Assembly: GCF_029784135.1 (NCBI RefSeq)
Contig: NC_073746.1
Location: 5,228,136 to 5,292,135, forward strand
Reading direction: 5' to 3'
DNA from: Toxorhynchites rutilus septentrionalis
Taxonomy: Eukaryota > Arthropoda > Insecta > Diptera > Culicidae
DNA: 64,000 nucleotides
Part shown: positions 11,307-22,397 of the stretch, piece by piece
Position numbering within the stretch: position 1 is the first letter of the stretch
Layout: each line of letters opens with the position of its first letter
Notes under the pieces: generated by a model
The model's input: the letters and a program-made list of their open reading frames with translations, nothing else
What the model was told of the DNA's origin: nothing
Database searches by the model: none
Translations under genes and position numbers: made by a program

Positions 11307-11977
11307 TGAAAATTTCTTTCTGTCAAATAAAGAAATTTTACGCTTTTTCGCGTGAGTTCGTGTTTAAGACTAACTTTATTTTTCAAATATGTACAATATA
11401 TATACAGACATTCTTAACCTAAAGATGAGGAATATCTCCTCTCTCTTTCATGAAACCGATACACATCGGTTCCATTATCTCCACGCGACGACCACGTGGT
11501 CGTCACCGTGGGCCTATCTTATTTTCGAGTTGGCCCTTTCCATCCTTCGCCCTAAAAATAAACCTGAATAAACATCATCTTATATTTTATTACACTTTAC
11601 TGGTGTATCTAGCCGAGCGCGCAGCTAGGGATGGAAAGGGTAATAAATGCATCCTAAGCGATGCGTGCATTAAATTGTTTACCAGACGCAATCTAAATAT
11701 TCGTCTGTTTTGAATTTATGACCAGCAATAATTTCGAGCTACAAGCGTTTTCTAGCCTGATCAAACACTTGAGCTCTTACATTTGTTAATTACCTTACAT
11801 TGGTCCTATCTAAATATTGCGTTTCGTCCTAACTAAACGACTATTTCCCATTTGGGATTTAGGATAAGCAAATACTTGAGTTTGTCTTGCTCTTACATAT
11901 TTTCCTTCGCTCAGCTGGGGTCTTGTTTTAAATGTATATTTTGTCTTACTTATTTCGTAGCCTATCTGTCCGCGACA
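11307..11977 (-). repeat. BEL/Pao 3' LTR
   Basis: This is the 3' copy in element orientation. It is 671 bp and essentially identical to the copy at 19715-20385. Confidence 0.93.
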
Positions 11978-12096
11978 TTCCGGACCCCGTAAATATATCC
12001 CATAGATTTACAATTACAGACAACTATCGCGGTTTACAATCATAGAAGGATTTCTTGATGTTGATCCTTCTCGTAATCCATTTAGCCTTATCATTT

Positions 12097-13670
12097 CTAG
12101 AATAGAACGTGGAGGTTCGTTATTTTCATTATGTTGTCTGTTCCTTCTCGATTTTTCTTTATAAACATGAAAATTCCTATTATCATAATTACCGATATGA
12201 TGCTTATTGCACCGCCGAATGTAAAGACATGCTTCCTTTGAATTAGATCATTTTCAGGGATGCTTATGTCCTCTATGTTCAAATTTTTATATGGATTTTC
12301 ATTCGAGATTGTTTTGTTTAGTTTTACATCTGCGTCTAATTTTGCAATATTATATGGAAGCTTTTCTATTGATTTGAAGAATATTTTTGATTTTGTATCA
12401 TTTCCTGATATTTGGGCGTATAAAACGTTATTCTCAGTTAGAATTTTACAGTCTGGGGATAACTCTACAATCGCAACCTTATAGGGTGGTGATATCACTG
12501 TATTATCGCAATGAATTATAATTGTCTTAGAATGGCTGGTTATATACACTATTGAATTAACTTTGCTTAGTTGTATCAACGTTGCGTATGGCTCCTGTAG
12601 TGTTTTTGTTATACACATGTTTTTTTGTAGATTTATGGAATAGCTATACAATCCATTGTTCTAATAAATTCTGGTTGATTTATTATATAATGACTATTAT
12701 TAAATTTTACTAAATTTTCGTTTGGGTAGAAAAATTCTTCGTTATCGTTTATTGCTATAGTAGGGTGGTCTATCTGTACAATACTTCCATTCTCAGGAAT
12801 CGAGATTACTCTTAAGAGTTCGAAATTGTTCTTAAAGATAATAACATTTTCCATTATTATGTGTATAGTTCCATTTTCATTCTTAAATTCATATTTGACT
12901 GCTAGCGGGTCCCCAAGGATAGTGTATCCTCTCGGCAACTGCCGTCTGATTTTCTCAGTTGTTTTTTGCATTTCATCGTTAGTTAAGGGGTGGGTTCTTA
13001 ATGTTCTATATTTTTGAGTTATTCCTTCAATCAGTCGTGAAGCTAATATTGTTGTTTCAAAAAACTTTTCTGTAAATTTATTATTTTTTTCTTCCGAGTA
13101 CTTTTCCTTCAAGGCTGTCATTCCTAAATTAAGATTATAAATTCTCTTGCTTAATTCGTCTCCCATATTTTTGCTTTTCTCATTTAGGGTTCTCATCGTC
13201 TGTGAAATTTCATGAAGCTTCTGCTCTTCATGGATGCGTAAAGATTGTACTTCGTCTTCCACGTCATTACTTCCGAATAGTAAATCCTTCAGAAAACCAA
13301 GTATTCCTTTACTTCTTTTTAGTCGACGTAAAAGAGTTATTTCTTGTTTAGCGTTATTACATTGTCGTTCTATTGACATAGTTATTTCTGCTAAAGTTTT
13401 GTCTCTAGTTACGTTTCCCAAAAATGTTAAGGCTTCTGCTAAATTCGAATGAATTGAATCAAGCATGGATATATCGTCATTAGGTGCTATATTGGATACG
13501 ATGTTCGTCCTCCAGATTCCACGCTTTACTAGGCAGGATCCTAAATGGTCGAACATCAATCCTCCTCCTTCGAGAGGCTTAATGCTCACGGCACTTGTTA
13601 AATTAACTAATGCCAAAACTGCTAAAGCAGTTACTAATTTGTTTTGTATTGAGCCAGTATATGGTCTCAT
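12097..13670 (-). pseudogene. Env-like membrane glycoprotein of the BEL/Pao element (broken)
   Basis: Downstream of integrase the open frame continues into a protein with the layout of F-type insect retroviral envelopes. The methionine at 13670 is followed by a hydrophobic signal-like segment (VTALAVLALVNLTSAVS). About 115 residues into this protein (near residue 500 of the open frame that starts at 14822) a basic RRLKRS site precedes a hydrophobic fusion-peptide-like GILGFLKDLLFG. Several N-glycosylation sites are present (NLTS, NVTR, NGT, NNSH). A transmembrane helix (ISIISVIMIIGIFMFI) and a short basic tail lie near the C-terminus. The frame breaks near 12640, so the membrane anchor is in a different frame from the ectodomain. 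The role in cell-to-cell transfer is inferred from family knowledge. Confidence 0.72.
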
Positions 13671-13903
13671 TTTTCCTGTAACTTTCTGTTTTTGATCTTG
13701 TTTTGACTTGAAACTCGATGCAAGTTCTTTTACATGTTTGTCGTCAGCTGTTTTCCTTATTCCCCAGTTCGGAAACTTTTTTCGTTCTCCCACTTCCATC
13801 TTATTCTCTGGTGCAGCTTGTATTACACCAACAAAGTTGAGAGGCGATGAAAAAATATTATTTTCTGGCGAGCTCTTAGTGTGGTCTGTATCGTTTCGAA
13901 TCA

Positions 13904-14822
13904 CCTCTAATACTGCTAATTTCACAGCTGGTCTAATAAATTCCCCTTTTATTGTTTTTACGGTTGCGGATCTAACTTGTCCGTCCGTATTAACAACGGT
14001 TTTAATCACCTTGCCTTTATGCCATTTGCCTTTTTTCTCCTCATCGGCGAATACAACTATGTCGCCTTCCTTTATAGGTTTAACTTTCTCCAACCATTTG
14101 TTTCTTTTAGTTAATGTTGGAAGGTATTCCTTTACCCATCGATCCCAATATCCTTTGACAGTTAATTGCGCTCTTTTCCAGTGCTGCCGAGTGGCCTCCG
14201 CCCTTGAGACATCGTCGATAGAAGCTACCGCTTCGCCAGCGCATCCCAACAAAAAATGATTGGGAGTTAAAACTTCGTCATCTTCAATATCTAGTGGAAT
14301 ATGTGTTAATGGTCGATTGTTGATAAGAAATTCTATTTCGGTTAGAACCGTTCGGAGCTCATATTCTGGCATTGTTCCTTGCCCTTGCGGCAGCAAACTT
14401 TTTATTTCTTTTACCATTCTTTCCCACGCTCCGCCGAAATGTGGCGAAGCGGGAGGATTGAAGTGCCATTTAACTTCGTCATTCGATAATTTTCTAAGCA
14501 TTCTTTCGAACTTGTTTTTCGCTCCAATGAAATTAGTTCCATTGTCGCTAAATAATTCTTGTACTTTACCTCTACGATATTGTAGATTTCGAAAGCATAT
14601 AATGAAAGAGTCTGTGCTCATATCTTGTGCTAGTTCAAGATGCACTGCTCTAGTGGTCAGACAGGTGAATAGGCATCCCCAGCGTTTTTCTACTCGTCTG
14701 CCTATAGATACGCAATATGGCCCGAAATAGTCTGTTCCAGTAAACGTAAATGGTTTGCAATATGGCGTAACTCTACATGGTGGTAGGACTGACATTATTG
14801 GGGGAACAGGTTTCGCGGACAT
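13904..14822 (-). CDS. BEL/Pao integrase
   Basis: Integrase with a complete DDE triad. The Asp residues are in TGTDYFG and FSDNGTNFIG and the Glu is in FGGAWERMVKEI; the second and third are 40 residues apart. The C-terminal BEL-type domain (GDIVVFADEEKKGKWHKG to FIRPAVKLAVLEV) is intact. The zinc-binding N-terminus is split: its HH part is at the end of the preceding pol frame and its CC part (RNCQYC) is just upstream of 14822 in this frame. A one-base frame change therefore lies near 14866. The frame runs on without a stop into the env-like region. Confidence 0.85.
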
Positions 14823-14865
14823 GTTTTTACAGTACTGACAGTTTCTTTTAACGGTTTTAACGGTT

Positions 14866-17799
14866 TTAATTGATCCAAAACTTTTGTCGTACGGCTGCTA
14901 TCACCGTTTCGCTTTTTCTATGCCGATATTTCTCATGGTAATGGCGTAATATTAATGTGCTTACGTAGTGTTTGTAAGACAGTATGATAGGCGTTCTAGC
15001 TGAAGTAGGTAGACAGTTAGCATTTTCAATGCGGCCTCTTGATCTTATCAGTCCGTGTGCGCAGAGCTCAGGATTGAGCGTTCTTATCTCGCTTTTTTGG
15101 TGGATTTTCTCTCCCTTCTGTAGTAGTTCCATTTCGCTGGGATATGACTCCCATTGCGCCTTTTGAATTAAGATGCGTTCGGCATAATCCAAATCAACTT
15201 TCTCGATGGTTTTGTTGAATTTTATTTTTCTCACTTTTGATTTTAACCAATCAATATATTTGAATACAATGGCTAGTGATCGCTTTAGCCTTGTAAATTC
15301 CGAACACCAATTTATGTGAATATTATCAAGACCATTGATTTTTTTCGATTTGATAGGGTACATGGGTCTAATTTCTTCGGAAGTATCAATTTTTTCATCT
15401 TCCTTGGGCCAATTTTCCTCATTGGCATGTAAGAACTCGGGACCAGAGAACCAGATCGAGTTATATTTTGTATATTTCGTAGCTTCATCAGCTGGATTAT
15501 TTTTGCTATTTACCCATTTCCATTGGTTTACATATGTTGTTTCTAAGATTTCTCCAATTCTTAAGGCAACAAACTGCTTATATTTGCGTGGTTCTGAGCG
15601 AATCCACGCTAATACTGTTCTTGAATCTGTCCAAAAAACTACTCTTTTTATTGATATGCGCAGTTGATCTTTCACCGTCTTTACCAACCTAGTCCCTAAT
15701 ACCGCGGCTTGTAATTCAAGCCGTGGTACAGAAATAATTTTAGTTGGTGCCACCCTTGCCTTCGCGGCTACGATATTGATGTCAGTGCATGATTCATATA
15801 TATTTTTAAGGTACACTACAGATGCGAAGGCATTCTCTGATGCATCTACGAATACATGTAGCTCTCGTTCCTTAGGGTAAGAAAATTTACTATATGAGCG
15901 TGGTATTTTGGTCGATTTAGCTTCTTCGAGTCTTTGATGCCATTTTTCCCACTTAGCCTTCATGGTTGAGTTAATTGGTTCATCCCATGTAATTCCACTT
16001 TTCCAAAGCTCTTGCATTAAGATTCTAGATTGAATTGTTATATGCGAAAGTAATCCTAGCGGGTCATAAACACTCATGCTTTGTGAGAGCAATCGTCGTT
16101 TAGTAAATTCTTGAGTAATAGGGATTTCTACTTTGTAGCTTATACAATCTTCTTTTGTATCCCAGTATATTCCAAGTACTTTCTCGTATGATTCCTCGCG
16201 TTTTTCGAACAACACTTTTTTAATTTCAGTCCTATTTTCCATCGGAATTTTTTCTAGCAGCTTCTCGCTATTGGATGTAAAGTTCCTAATGTTAAAGTGG
16301 CCATGTTTATGTATCGCAATAACCTCGTTTACGATTTTTGACGCGTCTTTTAAGTCATTGAAACTATCTAGGTAGTCATCCACGTAATGGTTGTTTTGTA
16401 TAGCTTCTACCGCTTGTGGGTGAGCCTCTCTAAATTTCTCTGCGTTTGAATTCTTCACGAATTGTGCACAAGCTGGTGAGCAAGTAGCTCCAAACGTCAT
16501 TACTTGCATCACGTATACTTCGGGATCTGTATCAAAATTCTCCCTAAATAAGAACCTTTGAGCATTTTGATCCTCTTTTCTTATTTTTACTTGATGGAAC
16601 ATTTCTTGAATGTCCCCAGCAATTGCAAATTTTCCCTCTCTAAACCGTATTAAAACTCCTTGCAGCGACGTTGTCGCGTCTGGGCCTGATAATAGCTTTG
16701 TGTTTAGAGATTCTCCTTTAACCTTTGCAGCAGCATCAAATCGTGGTTTTATAGGGAATTTATTTGGGTTTACCACTGTAAAGTGTGGTAGATAGAAGTT
16801 TTTAGGATCGTGTTTCTGTTGCTCTTTAGAAGTGAGTTTTCTTGCGTATCCCTTGATTACATACTCTTTAATTTTGTCCACATACCATTTTTTCAAGGCT
16901 GGATTTTTACTCATCCTTGATTCCTGACCATGAAGTCTGTTCAAGGCTGATTGATAGCTATTTGGGAACTGTACATTATCATGTTTCCACAACAGTCCGA
17001 TTTCATACCTTCCTTCTTGATAAGTCAGAGTTTTATTCATGATGTCAATCGCTCTTTTCTCATCGTTAGACATCAATGCCCTCACAGGTGCTTTTGCTCC
17101 AAAGTCTTCTAAACTGAAGTAACCTTCCATCAGTCTGTTGAATAGATCTGATGAGTCAATTTCGTCATTGGTGAGTACATGCTCTTTTTCTGTTTTACAT
17201 TCATTTGTCTGTCCAAATAGCACCCATCCGAGCTTAGTTCTCTGAGCAACTGGTTCATTAAACCTACCCGATCTCGCCTCACTACCGCTTATCAAATATG
17301 CGTGTGGGAGACCCAACAATATTTCTGGTTTGGCGTTATTATATCCTTTTAAGGCTAAACCTTTTAAATGGTCATATTTTTGTTGCAATTCATCAACACA
17401 CATTGATTGAGACGGAAGCGATAAATCTGATACGGTTCTCAGATTTTTCAAATAGAAATGTTGATCATTGCTCCCGCATATACCTACAGTAACTTCTTCA
17501 CTGTCTAATTCTTGTTGAGTTTCGCCATTAGTCCAAATCAATGTCAATGGATTATTCCGACCCTTCATTCTTAGTTTGGTTTTAATGTTATCGTGAATTA
17601 AGCTCACAGACGACCCTGGATCAATAAACGCGAAAGTTTGAATCTTCTTACTTCCGTTGTCTAGCGTAACCGGAATAATTTGATACAAAACTTTCTTCTC
17701 CTTATTCATTGACGAACTCCTGAGGAACACTTTCCTTGTCTTTTTCGCTACTTCTGTGCAATAGAGGATGGTGTTTGAATTTACATCCATCAACTCCAC
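14866..17799 (-). CDS. BEL/Pao protease, reverse transcriptase and RNase H
   Basis: An open frame of 977 codons. The protease site is FIDPGSSVSLI, with Pro where Ser or Thr is usual. Reverse transcriptase follows with FAIAGDIQEMFHQ and the catalytic NNHYVDDYLDSF. The Pao-type RNase H has ELHVFVDASENAFAS and FWTDSRTVLAWI. The end carries the HH half of the integrase zinc finger (HYHEKYRHRKSETV). It overlaps the gag frame by 98 bp in the +1 frame, which suggests expression by ribosomal frameshifting (inference). Catalytic residues of RT and RNase H are intact. Confidence 0.9.
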   Translation of the reverse strand: MELMDVNSNTILYCTEVAKKTRKVFLRSSSMNKEKKVLYQIIPVTLDNGSKKIQTFAFIDPGSSVSLIHDNIKTKLRMKGRNNPLTLIWTNGETQQELDSEEVTVGICGSNDQHFYLKNLRTVSDLSLPSQSMCVDELQQKYDHLKGLALKGYNNAKPEILLGLPHAYLISGSEARSGRFNEPVAQRTKLGWVLFGQTNECKTEKEHVLTNDEIDSSDLFNRLMEGYFSLEDFGAKAPVRALMSNDEKRAIDIMNKTLTYQEGRYEIGLLWKHDNVQFPNSYQSALNRLHGQESRMSKNPALKKWYVDKIKEYVIKGYARKLTSKEQQKHDPKNFYLPHFTVVNPNKFPIKPRFDAAAKVKGESLNTKLLSGPDATTSLQGVLIRFREGKFAIAGDIQEMFHQVKIRKEDQNAQRFLFRENFDTDPEVYVMQVMTFGATCSPACAQFVKNSNAEKFREAHPQAVEAIQNNHYVDDYLDSFNDLKDASKIVNEVIAIHKHGHFNIRNFTSNSEKLLEKIPMENRTEIKKVLFEKREESYEKVLGIYWDTKEDCISYKVEIPITQEFTKRRLLSQSMSVYDPLGLLSHITIQSRILMQELWKSGITWDEPINSTMKAKWEKWHQRLEEAKSTKIPRSYSKFSYPKERELHVFVDASENAFASVVYLKNIYESCTDINIVAAKARVAPTKIISVPRLELQAAVLGTRLVKTVKDQLRISIKRVVFWTDSRTVLAWIRSEPRKYKQFVALRIGEILETTYVNQWKWVNSKNNPADEATKYTKYNSIWFSGPEFLHANEENWPKEDEKIDTSEEIRPMYPIKSKKINGLDNIHINWCSEFTRLKRSLAIVFKYIDWLKSKVRKIKFNKTIEKVDLDYAERILIQKAQWESYPSEMELLQKGEKIHQKSEIRTLNPELCAHGLIRSRGRIENANCLPTSARTPIILSYKHYVSTLILRHYHEKYRHRKSETVIAAVRQKFWIN

Positions 17800-18943
17800 A
17801 AGGCTTTGCTATCCTACAGTTCTTTGCCATATGGTTCGTGAAATTACAGCAGGCTAAACATAGTTTATGTTTATAGATGAAATCATATCTCTGAGGAACA
17901 TTCATTTTTTCAAATTCTGGACATGCTGATGTTTTGTGATCACGTTTGCATAAGAAACACTTAAGCGGACGCTTGTGTTTGGAATTCGTTTGCCTTGTAA
18001 CAAGGGTGTTTAGACGATCAACTCTAGTATTTCGCTCGTTTTTTTCCGAGAGTAGCATTGTAGGTAATTCTTCATGCGGTTTCAACCAGTCATTAAAATC
18101 TTCTAATGTTGGTATGAATGGGTCTATATCTACTCTATCTCTCTTTGAATCTGACACGAATTTTATCCATTGAAAATGTAGGGGTTTTGGGAGTTTTGCA
18201 ACCAAGTCACGAATCAATCTTGGATCATTTAGATATTCATCATGTTTTAACATTTTAACGTTTGTTACGAAGCAGTCGATCGACGTGACAAAATCAATGA
18301 CTGTTTGTGGTGACTCAAAACGAGGGTTCTTGACATTTATCGCATCTTTCAACAAATTTGAGTATATTGTTTCTGGGTTACCAAAACGCAACTCTAATTT
18401 CTCCATTATTTTGGGAACGTTTGATTTATCTATTAGGAGCGCACTTACTAACCTCAGTGCATCTCCTTTTAGATGCTTTTGAAGGCGATTTATATTTTCT
18501 AATTCAGAAAATTTTCCTTGAAGGGTGGTTTCCTCAAAAGTTATTTTAAATCTAGGCCACACTCTGTGTGAGCCGTCAAATATTGGAAGATCTGAAAGAG
18601 ATTGTCTTACCATTAATCTAGATAGATCGAGATCTTCTTCTTTGTTTTCCGTTTTAATGTTTTGGAAAGATTCTACCAGAGTTTGTATCGATTCTCTATG
18701 AATTCTCATAAGATCCTCTAGTGAAGTTGCAGACTTTGATTGGAGCCTAAGCAACTCACTTTCTATGCGTTTACATTTGATACATAACCATCTTTCATTT
18801 TTGGCAGGTTTTTGTTTTAGACCTGCGCATGTCAAATGAAACCATCGGTCGCATTCGTCACACGCTACTAGGTCATCCCTAGAGTCGGGTTCATTGCACA
18901 ATCGGCAATTTCCATTCTTATTATTAGTGAATTGTACAGACAT
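17702..18943 (-). CDS. BEL/Pao Gag with N-terminal PHD finger
   Basis: An intact Gag of 413 residues. Residues 13-57 form a PHD finger of C4HC3 type: CRLC, CDEC, WFHLTC and WLCIKC. Then come a short coiled coil and the DUF1759-type capsid region (SDLPIFDGSHRVWPRFK, LRFGNPETIYSNLL). Zinc knuckles follow: CFLCKRDHKTSAC, CLACCNFTNHMAKNC and the BEL hallmark CGVDGCKFKHHPLLH. PHD fingers usually bind histone H3 tails, so this one could tether particles or integration complexes to chromatin (inference). The second BEL/Pao element in this window has the same fusion. Confidence 0.9.
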   Translation of the reverse strand: MSVQFTNNKNGNCRLCNEPDSRDDLVACDECDRWFHLTCAGLKQKPAKNERWLCIKCKRIESELLRLQSKSATSLEDLMRIHRESIQTLVESFQNIKTENKEEDLDLSRLMVRQSLSDLPIFDGSHRVWPRFKITFEETTLQGKFSELENINRLQKHLKGDALRLVSALLIDKSNVPKIMEKLELRFGNPETIYSNLLKDAINVKNPRFESPQTVIDFVTSIDCFVTNVKMLKHDEYLNDPRLIRDLVAKLPKPLHFQWIKFVSDSKRDRVDIDPFIPTLEDFNDWLKPHEELPTMLLSEKNERNTRVDRLNTLVTRQTNSKHKRPLKCFLCKRDHKTSACPEFEKMNVPQRYDFIYKHKLCLACCNFTNHMAKNCRIAKPCGVDGCKFKHHPLLHRSSEKDKESVPQEFVNE

Positions 18944-19714
18944 TTTCCTTACTTATTTATATGTGTGAATTTTATACCTGTTTCCGGTGAAGTCGTCTTG
19001 TACTAAGTCACCCTGGTTTCGCTCCTACTGCGATGGTTTTCTACTGCTGCTGCTACTGCTGATGCTGTTACTGGCGCCCACGGCTACTGGTTTTCGGCTC
19101 TGCTGGTGTCCGTGCCTGGTTCGACCGCTCGTCACACCCCAGGTCTTTGTTCCACGGCTGCCTCACTGCGGCAGCTGGTTCCTCCTATTGTTGCTTCAGC
19201 TCCTGGAATCTACTCGCTCTGCTGCTGTTACTAGTGCTGCTGCTATTACTTCTCTTTTTTTTTTTAAACACTGTTCGGGTTCTTAACCTGGCCGTTCCAG
19301 GTGACAATCTTGCCTTCAAACTACCGGCAATCACTGCCTTGATAGAGCTTGCCAAGGTTCACTTTTTCAGCTCCTGGCAATCACTGCCAATCACTGTCCA
19401 AAAATTGTTTTTATTAAAGGCAATCTCTGCCAATCACATGAACGTCCGATTTTCCACTTGTCAGAAATACTTCACAAATGGTAATCGCTGCCAAGAATCA
19501 CTTTTGTTCGGAAAACTTGTTAACAAATGGCAATCGCTGCCAAGAATCACTTTTGTCCGGAAAATTTGTTAACAAATGGCAATCGCTGCCAAGAATTACT
19601 TTTGTTCACATGTCGATTTTTTTTTTTAAATTACTTGGCAATCACTGCCTATTTAGCTTTTGTATGAGTCAGGAATCCGCACTGAAACTTTGGTGTTCCT
19701 CTCTGGAGCCACCA
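18944..19714 (-). promoter_or_regulatory. BEL/Pao 5' leader with repeated GGCA-N5-TGCC motifs
   Basis: Untranslated leader between the primer site and gag. On the plus strand, seven copies of a 13-nt motif close to GGCAATCACTGCC lie at about 19326, 19376, 19419, 19480, 19529, 19578 and 19637. GGCA and TGCC can pair, making each a small stem-loop. Three of them are part of a 49-bp tandem repeat (19475-19610). Such leader structures could serve packaging or dimerisation (inference). Confidence 0.75.
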
Positions 19715-20385
19715 TGAAAATTTCTTTCTGTCAAATAAAGAAATTTTACGCTTTTTCGCGTGAGTTCGTGTTTAAGACTAACTTTATTTTTCAAATATGT
19801 ACAATATATATACAGACATTCTTAACCTAAAGATGAGGAATATCTCCTCTCTCTTTCATGAAACCGATACACATCGGTTCCATTATCTCCACGCGACGAC
19901 CACGTGGTCGTCACCGTGGGCCTATCTTATTTTCGAGTTGGCCCTTTCCATCCTTCGCCCTAAAAATAAACCTGAATAAACATCATCTTATATTTTATTA
20001 CACTTTGCTGGTGTATCTAGCCGAGCGCGCAGCTAGGGATGGAAAGGGTAATAAATGCATCCTAAGCGATGCGTGCATTAAATTGTTTACCAGACGCAAT
20101 CTAAATATTCGTCTGTTTTGAATTTATGACCAGCAATAATTTCGAGCTACAAGCGTTTTCTAGCCTGATCAAACACTTGAGCTCTTACATTTGTTAATTA
20201 CCTTACATTGGTCCTATCTAAATATTGCGTTTCGTCCTAACTAAACGACTATTTCCCATTTGGGATTTAGGATAAGCAAATACTTGAGTTTGTCTTGCTC
20301 TTACATATTTTCCTTCGCTCAGCTGGGGTCTTGTTTTAAATGTATATTTTGTCTTACTTATTTCGTAGCCTATCTGTCCGCGACA
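19715..20385 (-). repeat. BEL/Pao 5' LTR
   Basis: This is the 5' copy in element orientation, 671 bp. It is flanked on the plus-strand right by the GCTTG duplication and then by the resumed gypsy-like pol frame. Confidence 0.93.
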
Positions 20386-22277
20386 GCTTGGTTGCTGACG
20401 TTAGAACTCTACAGTACTACAATCCTGCGAAGCCGTTAATAATTGAATGCGATGCAAGTTGCTTTGGGCTAGGAGTTGCAGTCTATCAGGATGAAGGAAT
20501 AATTGGATATGCATCAAGAACGTTAACTACCACTGAACGAAATTACGCGCAGATCGAAAAAGAATTGTTGGCGATACTATTTGCGTGTATTCGTTTCGAC
20601 CAGCTCGTGGTTGGAAATCCGAAAACAATTGTGAAAACCGATCACAAGCCTTTGATCAGCATCTTCCGGAAACCCTTACTGTCTGCCCCAAGAAGATTAC
20701 AACATATGCTGCTCAATCTTCAACGTTAAAACCTGGTGATACAGTTCGTGACTGGAAAGGAAAACGTCGTGGCCGATGCGCTTCTCGGGCACCATTCGAT
20801 GACGAAGCAGTAAAGGATGAGTATAAAAAGCTGCACATTTACAAAGTGTTTGAAGATATCGAGTATTTAGAACTTACAAAATTTCCTAATATATCGGATA
20901 GTTGCCTAAGCGAAATAATGAGCGAAACCATGAAGGATAATTCCATGCAGAAACTTATCACTTTTGTTCAACAGGGTTGGCCTAGATCAGTTGATCGAGT
21001 ACCACACGAGATCCGTGTATTCTACGGTTATCGGGATGAGTTATCCGTTCAGGGTGGCATTATTTTTCGACAAGATCGGATCCTCGTTCCGTATGCATTA
21101 CGTCGTAAAATGATTGAGAAATGTCACGTTAGCCACAATGGGTGTGAAGCTACTTTCAAACTGGCTAGAGCAAATCTGTGCTGGCCAGGCATGAGCAACC
21201 AAATCAAGAACATCGTTAAGAACTGCCCAGTCTGCACAAAATTTGCGTCGTCACAACCAAATCCACCTATGATGAGTCATCAAATTCCCATCTATCCGTT
21301 CCAGTTGATTTCGATGGATGTCTTCTTTTGCGAGTTTCGTGGTCGTAAACAAAAGTTCCTGATCACTGTCGACCACTATTCAGATTCTTTTGAGGTAGAT
21401 GTCCTAAGAGATTTGACGCCGGAGTCGGTTATTGTAGCATGCAGTAGAAATTTTGCTCGACATGGAAAGCCACAAACTATGTTGACGGATAATGGGACAA
21501 ACTTCGTTAACCAGAAAATGAAAAAGTTCGCGCTAGAATGGGACATTGAACACATCACTTCAACTCATCACCACCAGCAGGGAAACGGCAAATCAGAGGC
21601 GGCCGTAAGGATTGCAAAGCGTTTACTGAAAAATTCAGAGGACCGGAACCGACTTCTGGTATGCACTATTACATTGGAGAAATACTCCAAATAAGATTGG
21701 CTCTAGTCCAGCTGCTCGTTTGTTTTCTCGTTCTACACGTTGTGGAATTCCAACATCCGGGGCCAATCTCATGCCAAAAGTTGTAGAGCATGTTCCTCAA
21801 TCAATCGAAAAAAACAGAAGGAGAACTAAATTAAGCTACGACAGGAAATCGAGAAATCTACCTGAGCTGCAAACCGGATCAGCAGTATATGTGCAGATGA
21901 ATCCGGATATTTCCAAACAGTGGACGCCTGGTACTGTTACAAATCGCCTCAGCGATCGATCCTACACAGTGGATGTGAACGGAAGCAACTATCGTCGAAG
22001 TTTGAAACACTTGAAGCCACGTAAGGAACCCAGATCTGACTGCGAATCTTCGTTGGAGAATCTATCAACAAAAATCGTTCCTGTTTTGGTGCCATCAGAG
22101 GGAAGAAAAGAAGTAGAGATAAACAATGATCCAGTTGACAGTTCTCAATCAGTTCCCAATCAGAACTCGCCTGTTCAGGCAGTGGTGCCAGTTTCAGTTT
22201 TGCCGAATCTACATACCGCAGCGCCACGTTTGTGTCAATCACCGAAACCTAAAAATAATTCAGCTCTATTTAGGTGA
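20386..22277 (+). pseudogene. Gypsy-like RNase H and integrase
   Basis: This resumes the pol frame after the BEL/Pao element. RNase H is clear: IIECDASCFGLGVAVYQ, NYAQIEKELLAI and KTDHKPLISIF. A TAA and then a frame change lie at about 20728-20800. Integrase follows with its zinc finger (HVSHNGCEATFK, CPVCTKF) and the full DDE triad in SMDVFFCEF, LTDNGTNFV and NGKSEAAV. Another frame change near 21690 precedes the C-terminal domain (GSAVYVQM, WTPGTVTNRLSDRSYTVDV). The purine-rich GGCGAGGAAAGGAGAC near 22300 may be the polypurine tract. Confidence 0.85.
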
Positions 22278-22397
22278 AAATATTGGACGATATGGCAGAA
22301 CGGCGAGGAAAGGAGACAGACAAGATAAGTACGTTCAAGCGTGAAGGTGAAAATTATTACGGTGATTAAACGCAGAGTTGGACCAGTAAATCGTGTT
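22278..22397 (+). other. Right end of the gypsy-like element
   Basis: Holds a polypurine-like stretch near 22300 but no sequence resembling the left LTR. Copia-like coding (FLSNNSEPYSDD) begins just after GTGTT at 22393. The 3' LTR appears lost or truncated. Confidence 0.4.

Larger units (their letters stand above)
11307..20385 (-). mobile_element. BEL/Pao retroelement with env-like gene, TSD GCTTG
   Basis: Two 671-bp LTRs (11307-11977 and 19715-20385) begin TGTCGCGG and end TTTTCA in element orientation. I see a single difference (A at 11606 against G at the matching position near 20008), so the insertion is recent. GCTTG flanks it at 11302-11306 and 20386-20390. In element order it holds leader, gag, pol, integrase and env-like genes. 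A primer-site candidate TGGTGGCTCC abuts the 5' LTR on the minus strand. The purine-rich ACGGGGTCCGGAA lies before the 3' LTR. It is nearly complete, with two visible frame breaks. Confidence 0.93.
3722..22392 (+). mobile_element. Ty3/gypsy-like retrotransposon inserted in copia
   Basis: Gag, protease, reverse transcriptase, RNase H and integrase are present in order in three blocks: 4132-4982, 9786-11306 and 20386-22277. A non-coding LTR element and a BEL/Pao element separate the blocks. Joining across each nested element restores the reading frame and leaves one copy of the 5-bp target duplication. A primer-site candidate TGGTGTCAGAAG (3942-3953) matches the 3' end of a tRNA-Leu. The sequence GTGTT flanks the whole element at 3717-3721 and 22393-22397 and is a candidate target duplication. 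No matching 3' LTR was found, so the outer limits are approximate. Confidence 0.75.
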
